A stretch of DNA of 26,004 nt from Solobacterium sp. (GTDB lineage Bacteria > Bacillota_I > Bacilli_A > Erysipelotrichales > Erysipelotrichaceae), in contig JAEEYJ010000148.1 of assembly GCA_016291725.1 (NCBI GenBank), positions 1-26,004 of the forward strand, read 5' to 3'. Position numbers and translations under genes: made by a program. The notes under the pieces were generated by a model. That model searched no databases. It had not been told where the DNA came from and saw nothing but the letters and a program-made list of their open reading frames with translations. Position 1 is the stretch's first letter, and every line of letters starts with the position of its first letter. Of this stretch, positions 17,582-26,004 are shown piece by piece.

Positions 17582-18613
17582 GGAATCATCCAGACTGTGT
17601 AGTACAGTGCAGATTTCTTTGTATTTGTTCCTGTAGAGCACACTGTCCACATCAGTGATGCCGGATACACAGTACTTGTCCCCGATGCGTGTGCTGCAGA
17701 CGATCTCAACCCGGGGATTGGTCAGTTCCACCCTGGTCTTGTCATTGAGTGTGGATTTGGTGACCGTAACCGCACCCAGCAGTCCGTAGGTATACGGATT
17801 GTTGCTCATGAGGTCGCCCATTCCGTAGAACACAAGCGTATCATCGATCCAGCAGACCGGCAGGATCTCATTCCCGGCACTGCCCATAATGATGGATGCA
17901 CCGGCATCCGCCAGCTGCCGTGCCGTCTCCTTCTGCTGTTCTGTAATCTCCAGATAGTCCTGCCACCAATCGATGCAGACGATTACAATATCCGCCTGCT
18001 CCGCTGCCGCCCTTACAATCTCAGGGCTCTTCTCGGGATCATACTGGTTTACGAGATAGTGCGCCGCTTCCGGCATCGGATCATCCAGGGATTCCGTAAA
18101 GGACAGCACCACGGCTGTAATGCCGCCCAGATCCACAGGACGGATCAGGTTCTGCTGGTCGGTGGAGATGTTCGTGCCTGCGCACAGAAGCTTTCTGGTA
18201 CCCCAGTAATCCAGGGAAGCCTCCACACCTTCCTTGCCGTAATGCAGCGAATGCTCGTCCGCCAGGCATACCGCATCAAAGCCTACCCAGGCCAGTGCAT
18301 CCACCGCGGTCGTCTCCCCTTCCATGGGAACCAGGGTTCTCTGCTTGAATACAGCGTAGTCATAGTTCGGCACGGTTTCCACCAGCAGGGAGATATCCGT
18401 TTCCTGCCCGTCACTGACGTAGTCCACCTGTCCTGCAACCATGATGTTCACCACGACGGATGTTTCCTGGTAGACAGTCGGTCCTGACGGCCGGGGATTG
18501 TTCTTCTCCAGCCACATGGAAAACAGATTCATGCAGAGGCTGACCAGACCGATCGCTATCGCGAGGATCACCAGCAGACGGGTAATGGAATCACGTGTTT
18601 CTTTCATTTCCAT
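17558..18613 (-). CDS. CapA (PGA_cap)-like membrane-anchored protein lacking the family's metal-ligand motifs
   Basis: A protein of 351 residues. One membrane anchor (about 11-33) leads into an extracytoplasmic calcineurin-like fold of the CapA family. Family landmarks can be followed in order, but the residues expected to bind metal are changed: GDxML became GQVD (61-64), ANNH became ADEH (118-121), HWGxEY became DWWQDY (215-220), GHHPH became GSAGN (244-248), and SLGNF became GMGDL (264-268). It is therefore probably a non-enzymatic relative. CapA proteins are tied to poly-gamma-glutamate or other surface polymers. It is the first gene of the seven-gene operon. The ATG at 18613 is 7 bases after TATAAT, with a second ATG two codons later. 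An 8-bp hairpin covers its stop codon. Confidence 0.72.
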   Translation of the reverse strand: MEMKETRDSITRLLVILAIAIGLVSLCMNLFSMWLEKNNPRPSGPTVYQETSVVVNIMVAGQVDYVSDGQETDISLLVETVPNYDYAVFKQRTLVPMEGETTAVDALAWVGFDAVCLADEHSLHYGKEGVEASLDYWGTRKLLCAGTNISTDQQNLIRPVDLGGITAVVLSFTESLDDPMPEAAHYLVNQYDPEKSPEIVRAAAEQADIVIVCIDWWQDYLEITEQQKETARQLADAGASIIMGSAGNEILPVCWIDDTLVFYGMGDLMSNNPYTYGLLGAVTVTKSTLNDKTRVELTNPRVEIVCSTRIGDKYCVSGITDVDSVLYRNKYKEICTVLHSLDDSIRLGGIR

Positions 18614-18629
18614 GTCGTTTATTATAACA
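18614..18629 (-). promoter_or_regulatory. Leaderless extended -10 promoter of the CapA-like operon
   Basis: On the minus strand an extended -10 TGT-TATAAT (18621-18629) is followed by 7 bases and the ATG at 18613. There is no recognisable -35 and no Shine-Dalgarno. It drives the seven-gene operon down to 12269. Confidence 0.65.
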
Positions 18630-18637
18630 TGTTCCGA

Positions 18638-18652
18638 TGGTATAATCTTCCT
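18638..18652 (+). promoter_or_regulatory. Leaderless extended -10 promoter of yggS
   Basis: Extended -10 TGG-TATAAT (18638-18646), then 6 bases, then the ATG at 18653. Its -10 is only 14 bases from the -10 of the opposite promoter, so the two polymerase sites overlap. Confidence 0.65.
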
Positions 18653-19300
18653 ATGAATACAATTCCCGTTGATCACTATGACGAAGTAAAAACAACCATC
18701 GGACCGGATGTCAGTCTGCTTGTGGTATCCAAAACGCGCTCAGAGGAGGAAATCATGGCATATTATGCACTTGGGCAGCGCTGTTTCGGTGAAAACCACG
18801 CCCAGGAAATCCTTGCCAAGAAGGATCTTCCTGCTGATATCGAATGGCATTTCATCGGTCATCTGCAGAGAAACAAGGTCAGGTCCATTGCACCGTATGT
18901 ATCCATGGTGGAGTCTCTGGACAATCTGCCGCTTGCGAAGGTCATTGAGAAGGAATGCGCCCGCATCGACAAGGTCATGCCCTGCCTCGCTGAATTCCAC
19001 CTGGCTGTTCAGGACGAAAACAAAACCGGACTGGCAGAAGAGGATGCCTTTGCGTTCATTGATGAAATCATGAAGCTTCCTCATATCCGCCTGGAAGGCA
19101 TCATGGCCATGGGTCCGCACACAGAAGATGAAGAAGAAATCCGCAGGATCTTCCTGCAGGGAAAAGAACTGTTCGACAGAATCAGAGAAAAATACGGGGA
19201 ACAGATCCGGATTCTTTCCATGGGCATGAGCGATGATTACCGGATTGCCGTAGAATGCGGATCCACACAGGTAAGGATCGGCAGCTATCTGTTCTACTGA
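18653..19300 (+). CDS. yggS: YggS/PLPBP-family pyridoxal phosphate homeostasis protein
   Basis: A protein of 215 residues with an alanine-racemase-like TIM barrel. The PLP lysine is K27 in LLVVSKTRS. RCFGENHAQEI, IEWHFIGHLQRNK, HLAVQDENKTGL, LEGIMAMGPH, LSMGMSDDY and CGSTQVRIGSYLF follow in family order. It carries PLP and buffers the cofactor and related amino-acid pools; it is not a racemase. The frame opens at 18629, but that ATG precedes the -10 box. The ATG at 18653 lies exactly 6 bases after TATAAT (18641-18646) and matches the family start, so a leaderless mRNA is predicted. It is co-transcribed with the phospholipase C-like gene, whose ribosome site overlaps its stop codon. Confidence 0.95.
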   Translation: MNTIPVDHYDEVKTTIGPDVSLLVVSKTRSEEEIMAYYALGQRCFGENHAQEILAKKDLPADIEWHFIGHLQRNKVRSIAPYVSMVESLDNLPLAKVIEKECARIDKVMPCLAEFHLAVQDENKTGLAEEDAFAFIDEIMKLPHIRLEGIMAMGPHTEDEEEIRRIFLQGKELFDRIREKYGEQIRILSMGMSDDYRIAVECGSTQVRIGSYLFY

Positions 19301-19310
19301 GGAACCGTGT

Positions 19311-20180
19311 ATGCCATCCGCCACTACACACGCCCTGTTTGCCAAAGAACTGCTGGAAAGGCTGCCGGAGCTCCGCAGGTCCATTGACAGGCCGGAACTC
19401 TTCTACATCGGTACCCAGGGACCGGATGTTATGTTCTTCAGCCGTTATTCCTTCCTGCCCGGATCCCTGCACTGGCTGGGCGGCAAAATGCACCGGGAAA
19501 AGACAAAGGAACTGCTGTTCTTCCTGAAGGACTATACAGACAGGCATCCTTTGCTGAAGAGCTATTATTACGGATTCGTTGCGCATTATGCTCTGGATTC
19601 AGTGGCCCATCCGTTGATCATCTGGGCCTCCCAGGAGGAGGAAGAACGCTACGCCCGAAGCCATAACCAGGTTCATTACCGCAATGAAGGAGACATCGAT
19701 CTCTGGGCTTTGAAACATGCCGGACTGACCATCAATGACTATGATGTACACCGGCTGACAAAGCTGAACAAGGAAGAAACCGAAGCGCTGGCGGATCTGC
19801 TTATGGAAGCTGCGTCCACTGTCTACGGTGATACCATCACCAGAAAAGACACTGTGGAAGCCATTGATGGTGTATCCCGGATCTCCCGATTGATACGGCC
19901 GGGGAGTGAGCTCAGGTACCGGATCGTCTTCTATGCTGAAAAGCTGATGAAATGGCCGCACAACATATCCGGCATGATGATCATGCACAAGCATGACCAC
20001 GGTCTCATTGTATTCAATGAGGATCATACAGAATACTGTCCGCCGGGACGTCCCGGCGAACGGGACAGCCGGTCTTTTGAAGAAGTCTACGCAGACGCCC
20101 TGGATTTCGGTGAAAGAATCATCCTGGACCTGAAACCCGAACACATCCACTACGATTTCGACGGGAATGCTATACAGTAA
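19311..20180 (+). CDS. Zinc-dependent phospholipase C-like family protein
   Basis: A protein of 289 residues. Likely zinc ligands fall in the family order: H7 (TTHALFAKE), D39 in YIGTQGPDVMFF, H61, and H92/D96/H100 in FVAHYALDSVAHP, the conserved core of the S1-P1/phospholipase C superfamily. No signal peptide is visible, unlike secreted phospholipases C, so it is probably cytoplasmic. Many Bacillota encode such cytosolic members with no known substrate. The start is set by GAGGAA (19299-19304), which overlaps the TGA of yggS and sits 6 bases before the ATG; translational coupling is likely. The gene ends in a bidirectional terminator that begins on its stop codon. Confidence 0.85.
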   Translation: MPSATTHALFAKELLERLPELRRSIDRPELFYIGTQGPDVMFFSRYSFLPGSLHWLGGKMHREKTKELLFFLKDYTDRHPLLKSYYYGFVAHYALDSVAHPLIIWASQEEEERYARSHNQVHYRNEGDIDLWALKHAGLTINDYDVHRLTKLNKEETEALADLLMEAASTVYGDTITRKDTVEAIDGVSRISRLIRPGSELRYRIVFYAEKLMKWPHNISGMMIMHKHDHGLIVFNEDHTEYCPPGRPGERDSRSFEEVYADALDFGERIILDLKPEHIHYDFDGNAIQ

Positions 20181-20203
20181 AAAAGGCTCGTATGAGCCTT
20201 TTT
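20180..20203. terminator. Bidirectional terminator between the phospholipase C-like and pyrophosphatase-like genes
   Basis: Perfect 10-bp stem AAAAAGGCTC/GAGCCTTTTT with loop GTAT. It starts on the last base of the plus gene's TAA and ends on the first base of the minus gene's stop, so both convergent genes use it. Confidence 0.92.
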
Positions 20204-20595
20204 CAGTCTTCCGTAAATCCCCAGACAGGGATTTCATTACCCCTGTTGATCAATACCGTCTTATGGAATTCCGACTGGTTCAGGAAGTGAAGAATATCAT
20301 TGGTTTCTTCCTCCGTGCAGCCGACCAGCATCTTTACATCCATGGACTTCTCGAGAATATCCACCGCAACGATCAATGAAGTCACAGTTGCCGGCCTGCG
20401 GGTACCTACGTAAACGGAAAGCCCTTTGTCCGTAATGCTCAGTGTTTCGTTCAGGTGACCGTAGTCCACCGGATAGATCATGTTGGCATAGATGGGATGT
20501 GTTTCCCCTTTATGCTTTTCAATATTGACCCTTCCCAGCAGGAACAGGGTATCCACCTTCTGCCAGAAGAAGGCATTGTTGTCATACTTTTTCAT
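20203..20595 (-). CDS. Small inorganic pyrophosphatase-like protein
   Basis: A protein of 130 residues, shorter than family I pyrophosphatases (about 165-185). The strand HPIYANMIYPVDYGHL (33-48) matches the pyrophosphatase YPxNYGF segment. After it, the acidic DGDPxDVL-type loop that holds the catalytic metals is replaced by TDKGLSVYVG (55-64), with one Asp left. A later VAVDILEKSMDVKMLVGC segment fits the fold, and the C-terminus is a short VWGFTED. I regard it as a pyrophosphatase-fold protein with doubtful pyrophosphatase activity. It has a full promoter (TTTACA-N17-TATAAT), a leader of about 18 bases and a GAGGA ribosome site 7 bases before the ATG. It is monocistronic and shares the terminator with the phospholipase C-like gene. 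Confidence 0.68.
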   Translation of the reverse strand: MKKYDNNAFFWQKVDTLFLLGRVNIEKHKGETHPIYANMIYPVDYGHLNETLSITDKGLSVYVGTRRPATVTSLIVAVDILEKSMDVKMLVGCTEEETNDILHFLNQSEFHKTVLINRGNEIPVWGFTED

Positions 20596-20618
20596 GGCTT
20601 TCCTCGCTCTTAACGTGT

Positions 20619-20647
20619 ATTATACCCAAGATCCTCAGCGGTGTAAA
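20619..20647 (-). promoter_or_regulatory. Promoter of the pyrophosphatase-like gene
   Basis: On the minus strand TTTACA (20642-20647), a 17-base spacer and TATAAT (20619-20624), followed by a leader of about 18 bases with GAGGA. This is a conventional promoter and leader, in contrast to the leaderless ones nearby. Confidence 0.75.
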
Positions 20648-20675
20648 TCGTTTCAGAAAGAAAGTGATGTTTCTT

Positions 20676-21662
20676 TCAATCAACGATTCTGACTTTTTCA
20701 GCTGTGATGTCCGCAATGCAGTGACATCCTGTCATCAGCATCGTATCCTTCAGCTGCCGCTGCAGGCCTTCTACAGCCGTGCGGATGCCTTCAGCTCCTC
20801 CCTTGACGCAGGCAAGTGCCAGCGGTCTGCCGATCAGTACGCCGTCCGCACCGAGCGCCAGTGCCTTGAAGATGTCATTTCCGCTGCGTACACCGCCGTC
20901 CAGGAGAATGGTGATCTTTCCTTTGACAGCTGCGGCAATCTCCGGCAGCACTTCAATGGTTCCGGGTGTATCGTCCAGGACACGGCCGCCATGGTTGGAA
21001 ACGACAATCGCGTCACAGCCGGCTTCCACTGCTGTTTGTGCGGCATGGACTGTCATAACACCCTTTACGATGAACGGTTTCCCCAGTCTGTTCCGGATAT
21101 AGCGCAGCTCTTCCGCTGTCTTGGTCTCTACCGGTGTCTTCCCGGCTCTGAGCAGAGGAAGTCCGGCGGCGTCGATATCCATCGCGGCCATGTCGAACTT
21201 CAGTTTCGAAAGAATGTCTATCCGGGCATCCACACCTTCCCTGACCCAGGGCTTGATGGTCACGATCCCGTGTCCATCATGGTCATTGACTGCCCTGGCA
21301 GGTACTGCAAACAGCCCTTCAATATCAATGCCGTCACCGGTAAAGCCGCGGATCCCTGCCAGGTCACAGCCGTCCAGCATCATGCAGTTGTAATCATATT
21401 CATCGATATCCGCACCGTAGTTGTTGCGGATCCCGGCAACCGGTGCCATAAATACCGGTACGGACAGATTCACACCGAGAATCTCCGTTCCGGTGCTGAT
21501 CTCTCCGGGTTCAGCGCAGACATCCATATTGATGCGGACTTTCCGGAACGCTTCCACATTGCGGATAAAGCTGCGTCCGGTATCCTTTCCTCCGACGCCG
21601 GGTATTTCACCCCGGCAGGCGATGCCGTTGCATTCACGGCATTCTCTGCATTTCAGTGTCAT
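20676..21662 (-). CDS. FMN-dependent alpha-hydroxy-acid dehydrogenase/oxidase family protein
   Basis: A protein of 328 residues with a TIM barrel. FMN and substrate residues are in place: K200 in FIVKGV, H224 and R227 in VVSNHGGRVLD, and R259 in LLDGGVRSGNDIFKALALGAD, followed by GVLIGRP. The N-terminus carries C5-x2-C8-x2-C11-x4-C16 before RGEIPGVGGKDTG, a possible metal or iron-sulfur site not found in classical lactate oxidase. Likely substrates are lactate or another 2-hydroxy acid, but isopentenyl-diphosphate isomerase type 2 and other relatives share this fold. The frame also allows an ATG at 21683. The one at 21662 is preferred because GAGGT lies 7-8 bases upstream and none precedes the first. 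It is the last gene of the ArsR operon. Confidence 0.85.
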   Translation of the reverse strand: MTLKCRECRECNGIACRGEIPGVGGKDTGRSFIRNVEAFRKVRINMDVCAEPGEISTGTEILGVNLSVPVFMAPVAGIRNNYGADIDEYDYNCMMLDGCDLAGIRGFTGDGIDIEGLFAVPARAVNDHDGHGIVTIKPWVREGVDARIDILSKLKFDMAAMDIDAAGLPLLRAGKTPVETKTAEELRYIRNRLGKPFIVKGVMTVHAAQTAVEAGCDAIVVSNHGGRVLDDTPGTIEVLPEIAAAVKGKITILLDGGVRSGNDIFKALALGADGVLIGRPLALACVKGGAEGIRTAVEGLQRQLKDTMLMTGCHCIADITAEKVRIVD

Positions 21663-21672
21663 TTCTTCAACC

Positions 21673-22230
21673 TCACAGTTCATACATGCGTATTCCGCAC
21701 TGCTTCAGCAGCTCTTCAATATCGTAGATGCCGGCCAGTGTCATCGTACAGCCGACAATCATAAGGCAGGCATATGCATCACTGCCTGCCTGGTGATGAT
21801 CCAGATCGATGTGCAGATAATCGCAGACGTCATTCAGCCTGTGGTGCGGAATCTGCGGATACACCCTGCGGCTCAGTTCCACCGTATCAAAATAGCGCAG
21901 ATTCGGCACAGGCATATCATACATACGGCAGGCCGCCCGAATGCATCCCATATCAAACGAAGCGTTGTGCGCTGCCCATACACATTCTTCAAAGTACGGC
22001 TCCAGCTTTCCGTATACTTCCGGCCATTCCGGGGCATCCTTGACATCCTGTGCGTGGAGTCCGTGGATCATTGTGTTGCCTCTGCGGAAGTAGTACACGC
22101 TCTTCTTTGGACGGATCAATGTCTCCACTTTCCGCTCCAGCATGCCGTCTTCCATTACCGACACACCAATGGAAATGATGCTTGCCGGATGTTCGTTCGC
22201 TGTTTCGAAATCAATGGCAGCAATCTTCAT
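21673..22230 (-). CDS. DnaQ-like DEDDh 3'-5' exonuclease
   Basis: A protein of 185 residues, a stand-alone exonuclease domain. The catalytic residues are D7 and E9 in AIDFETA, D93 in AHNASFDMG, and H146 with D151 in HQAGSDA, so the DEDDh set is complete. No polymerase or BRCT domain is attached, and Bacillota often carry such single-domain proteins with broad exonuclease roles in repair or RNA turnover. A TTG at 22242 could extend the frame by four codons. The ATG at 22230 is the family start and lies one base after the ArsR stop (TGACATG). The ribosome site is weak, so it is probably translated by coupling. It is followed after 10 bases by the FMN enzyme. Confidence 0.9.
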   Translation of the reverse strand: MKIAAIDFETANEHPASIISIGVSVMEDGMLERKVETLIRPKKSVYYFRRGNTMIHGLHAQDVKDAPEWPEVYGKLEPYFEECVWAAHNASFDMGCIRAACRMYDMPVPNLRYFDTVELSRRVYPQIPHHRLNDVCDYLHIDLDHHQAGSDAYACLMIVGCTMTLAGIYDIEELLKQCGIRMYEL

Positions 22231-22231
22231 G

Positions 22232-22563
22232 TCAGTCTTCAATGACGTGCTCGTAAGCCATCTGATAGATGTATTTGATGTGTTCGTCCGCCATGGAGTA
22301 GTAGACCCTCTTGCCTACTTTGTGCGTCCTGACCAGCTTTGTCTTCTTCAGGGAAGCCAGCTGATGGCTGACCGCTGACTGGGACATCTCCAGCAGAATC
22401 GCAATGTCGCCGACACACAGTTCGCTTGTAAACAGCGCGTTCATGATCTTCAGACGGGTACTGTCGGAGAACATGTTGAACACCATTTCCATATCATCGT
22501 AGATTGAATCCGGAACCTGTGCCTTCCTGCACATTTCCACCCTGTCCTTGTCCACCGGTACCA

Positions 22564-22564
<1 letters not shown>
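22232..22564 (-). CDS. ArsR/SmtB-family metal-sensing repressor with an alpha-5 zinc site
   Basis: A winged-helix protein of 110 residues. Helices alpha-3/alpha-R read VGDIAILLEMSQSAVSHQLASL, split by the turn typical of the family, followed by the wing HKVGKRVYYSM. The last helix carries D93, H95, H106 and E109 (DEH, then HVIE), the exact D-x-H-x10-H-x2-E spacing of the alpha-5 zinc site in SmtB and close to that of CzrA. The alpha-3 site (ELCVCD in CadC) is incomplete here, ELCVGD. I infer a Zn/Co sensor that represses its own operon and perhaps a metal exporter elsewhere. Two ATGs are adjacent. The second (22564) is 7 bases after AGGAGG and overlaps the upstream stop as TGATG. Confidence 0.88.
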
Positions 22565-24211
<1,647 letters not shown>

Positions 24212-24222
24212 TGCAGATTCTG

Positions 24223-24250
24223 TTTACAAAATCCCCAAGAGGTCTATAAT
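24223..24250 (+). promoter_or_regulatory. Promoter of the DegV-family gene
   Basis: TTTACA (24223-24228), a 16-base spacer and TATAAT (24245-24250). The ATG at 24262 is 11 bases after the -10, so the leader is about 5 bases, too short for a Shine-Dalgarno. Confidence 0.7.
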
Positions 24251-24261
24251 CGACTTGTTGT

Positions 24262-25146
24262 ATGAATGAATATGTAATTGCCACGGCGTCCACCTGCGAC
24301 CTGTCCTCCGTCTATCTCTACGGCCATAACGTACCGTTCATTTCCTATACCTACGAGATTGACGGAGAAGTATTCCAGGATGACTGCCGGTCTGAAACCA
24401 AGCGGAACCTGATCGCTGCTATGCGGGAAGGCAAGATGCCGAATACATCGCAGATCCCGGAATTTGCCTACTATGAATTCTTCAAGGGCATTCTGGACGA
24501 AGGAAACGATCTCATCTATACCGATATGTCACGGGCAGTTTCCTCTTCCATCGCCAATGCTGAACGTGCCATTGCCAAGGTCAAGGAAGAATACCCGGAC
24601 AGGAAGATCCACTTCATTGATTCCTACTGCATTACCGGCGGGCTTGCGCTGTTTGTCAAGCAGCTGGTCCGTTGCCGCAACAACGGTATGACGTTTGAAG
24701 AGACGGTTGAATGGGGCGAAGCCCATAAAAGGGAGTTCATTCACCGCTTCATGGTGGATGATCTCCAGTGGCTGCGCAAAGGCGGCAGACTGTCCAACGC
24801 TTCTGCCATTGTCGGCTCCCTTCTCAGCATCAAGCCTCTGCTGTATATCAAGAACGACGGAAAACTGGTCGCTACGGACAAGATCCGGGGAAGGAAAAAG
24901 TGCCTCAAGGCACTGATCGACTCCATGAAGGACGATATCGCAGATATCACCTATGAAGAAGAAATGTACATCATCCACACCGACCAGAAGGAAGAAGCCG
25001 AGCAGCTTCGTACCGATCTCTGCAATCACTGGCCTGGCCTGAAGGAAGAGAACATCTCCATCATGCGCATCGGGCCTGTCATCGGTGCTCATGTCGGTCC
25101 GGGATTCATGGCCATCGCCTACCACGGAAAGAACAGAATCATGTAA
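24262..25146 (+). CDS. DegV-family fatty-acid-binding protein (FakB-like)
   Basis: A protein of 294 residues with the DegV fold. It begins YVIATASTCDLS, which holds the early ST/D motif. MPNTSQIP, DMSRAVSSSIANA, IDSYCITGG, MVDDLQWLRKGGRLS, SIKPLLYIKNDGKL and GPVIGAHVGPGFMAIAY then follow in the family order. DegV proteins bind a fatty acid and, as FakB, present it to the kinase FakA for phosphorylation; no fakA is in the window. It has its own promoter, TTTACA-N16-TATAAT, with the ATG 11 bases after the -10 box, leaving a leader of about 5 bases and no Shine-Dalgarno. It can also receive read-through from tgt, 50 bases upstream. A bidirectional terminator follows the stop. Confidence 0.93.
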   Translation: MNEYVIATASTCDLSSVYLYGHNVPFISYTYEIDGEVFQDDCRSETKRNLIAAMREGKMPNTSQIPEFAYYEFFKGILDEGNDLIYTDMSRAVSSSIANAERAIAKVKEEYPDRKIHFIDSYCITGGLALFVKQLVRCRNNGMTFEETVEWGEAHKREFIHRFMVDDLQWLRKGGRLSNASAIVGSLLSIKPLLYIKNDGKLVATDKIRGRKKCLKALIDSMKDDIADITYEEEMYIIHTDQKEEAEQLRTDLCNHWPGLKEENISIMRIGPVIGAHVGPGFMAIAYHGKNRIM

Positions 25147-25147
25147 A

Positions 25148-25167
25148 AGAACCGCTACAGCGGTTCT
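25148..25167. terminator. Bidirectional terminator between degV and the SNF2 gene
   Basis: Perfect 8-bp stem AGAACCGC/GCGGTTCT with loop TACA. It begins 2 bases after the degV stop and contains the SNF2 stop (25155-25157). The T-tracts are ATTTCTT on plus and TTTTAC on minus. Confidence 0.8.
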
Positions 25168-26004
25168 ATTTCTTCTCCCCAGCGTTTTCTTTCCTCATCG
25201 GCTGCCTGTTTGATCCAGGCGCTTTCCGTCATCCTCAGGGATTCCGTGCCGACCAGGGAATCATCCGCAAAGCGGTCAAACAGCTCCTGCTTGTCCGTCA
25301 GAAGATCCATGATCCGTTCATCAATGGTATGCACGCACAGCAGGCGGTGAATGATCACCTTCTGCGTCTGACCCATCCGGTATACCCTGGATACGGCCTG
25401 GTTCTCTATCGAAGGCTTCAGCTGCGGCTCACAGAATACAACAATGTTCGCCGCCTGGATATTCAGCCCTGTACCGCCCGCAATCACCTGGGCAGGCAGG
25501 ACACAATGATCCTCCGTCAGCGTAAACCGGTCGATGATCTCCTGCCTTCTCTCCGAAGATACCGATCCTGTAATCTGTTCCGCCGCCAGATCCCCGAGCA
25601 GTCTGCTTACCGCCTGGAGTGTATCGCGGAAGAAAGAGAAAACGATAACTTTATGGCCGTTCACGTGGGCTTCTTCACAGATCTCCAGCAGGCGCATCGC
25701 CTTGGCGGACTGTTCAAGGTCTTCTGTCTGCCAGGATACCCGGCGCAGATCCATGAAGCGGTCTGCCCGCAGCGCAGCGCGGTAACGCTGCTGGTCTTTC
25801 TCTGTCATCTCCACCCAGTTTTCTATCTCTTCCTTTTCCGGAAGCTCATTCAGTACATCTTCCCTTCTTCTGCGCAGATAGACCGGTGCCAGGAGCCGGC
25901 GGTACTTCGGTGCCGAGGAGATACTGTCATAATGGCTGAGCTCCTCCCCGGTACTGCGGGAAAGCATCCCGACCAGCAGGCTCATCTCCTCCACCCGGTT
26001 TTCC
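25155..26004 (-). CDS. SNF2-family DEAD/DEAH helicase, C-terminal part (runs off the right edge)
   Basis: The frame is open from the right edge to TAG at 25155, about 283 codons. The first visible residues, ENRVEEMSLL, are the end of SNF2 motif III (TGTPIENRLxELW), so the N-terminal ATPase lobe lies beyond base 26004. The second lobe follows: APVYLRRRREDVLNELPEKEE, VIVFSFFRDTL, QVIAGGTGLNIQAANIVVF (motif V) and QAVSRVYRMGQTQKV with the arginine fingers of motif VI, then RIMDLLTDKQELF. It should be a Swi2/Snf2-type nucleic-acid translocase, as found in many Bacillota, with unknown partners. Its stop codon lies inside the terminator hairpin shared with degV. Confidence 0.93.
   Translation of the reverse strand, partial: ENRVEEMSLLVGMLSRSTGEELSHYDSISSAPKYRRLLAPVYLRRRREDVLNELPEKEEIENWVEMTEKDQQRYRAALRADRFMDLRRVSWQTEDLEQSAKAMRLLEICEEAHVNGHKVIVFSFFRDTLQAVSRLLGDLAAEQITGSVSSERRQEIIDRFTLTEDHCVLPAQVIAGGTGLNIQAANIVVFCEPQLKPSIENQAVSRVYRMGQTQKVIIHRLLCVHTIDERIMDLLTDKQELFDRFADDSLVGTESLRMTESAWIKQAADEERKRWGEEIEPL

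Noticed and set aside
22231..22242. TTG at 22242 as start of the exonuclease
   Set aside because: The ATG at 22230 gives the family N-terminus and typical stop-start coupling; the TTG adds only four non-conserved residues.

Overview
The window reads as ordinary chromosome from a moderate-GC Gram-positive bacterium, most likely Bacillota and perhaps Erysipelotrichia-like. The clues are a groESL operon under a CIRCE/HrcA operator, a YfhO-type envelope protein, a DegV protein, a YrrN/YrrO-like U32 pair, an SmtB-type ArsR regulator and AGGAGG ribosome sites inside operons. The taxon is an inference. I see no phage, insertion sequence, CRISPR array, tRNA or rRNA. Gene density is very high, and no gap between genes exceeds about 140 bases.

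Layout. Bases 1-6496 hold an envelope-glycan block: a DUF6056-like membrane protein, a HAD phosphatase and the start of an MBOAT acyltransferase on the minus strand, then yfhO on plus, then a second DUF6056-like protein on minus. Bases 6591-7664 encode a MocR-type regulator that has lost its PLP lysine and its C-terminus. A hexapeptide-repeat acyltransferase follows at 7657-8316. groEL and groES lie at 8455-10373, and their CIRCE operator also overlaps the divergent promoter of a PMT-family (GT39) glycosyltransferase at 10486-12267. Bases 12269-18613 form one tight seven-gene minus-strand operon: CapA-like protein, CDF metal transporter, two U32 proteins (tRNA hydroxylation type), two SpoU methyltransferases and an S51 peptidase. 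Diverging from it are yggS and a zinc phospholipase C-like gene (18653-20180), which end at a shared terminator against a small pyrophosphatase-like gene. Bases 20676-23019 form another minus-strand operon: membrane protein, ArsR zinc sensor, DEDDh exonuclease and FMN alpha-hydroxy-acid dehydrogenase. Diverging from that are tgt and a degV gene. The C-terminal part of an SNF2 helicase closes the window.

The most notable signal is transcriptional. Nine genes at the head of a transcript start 6-11 bases after a consensus -10 box, which leaves no room for a Shine-Dalgarno site. Six of them have exactly 6 or 7 bases, so the A of the ATG should be at or next to +1, giving leaderless mRNAs. Genes inside operons, and groES, the pyrophosphatase-like gene and the hexapeptide gene, do have ribosome sites. 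The window therefore seems to use two start modes. Two further oddities are proteins that keep a fold but have lost the family's catalytic residues: the MocR-like regulator and the CapA-like protein.
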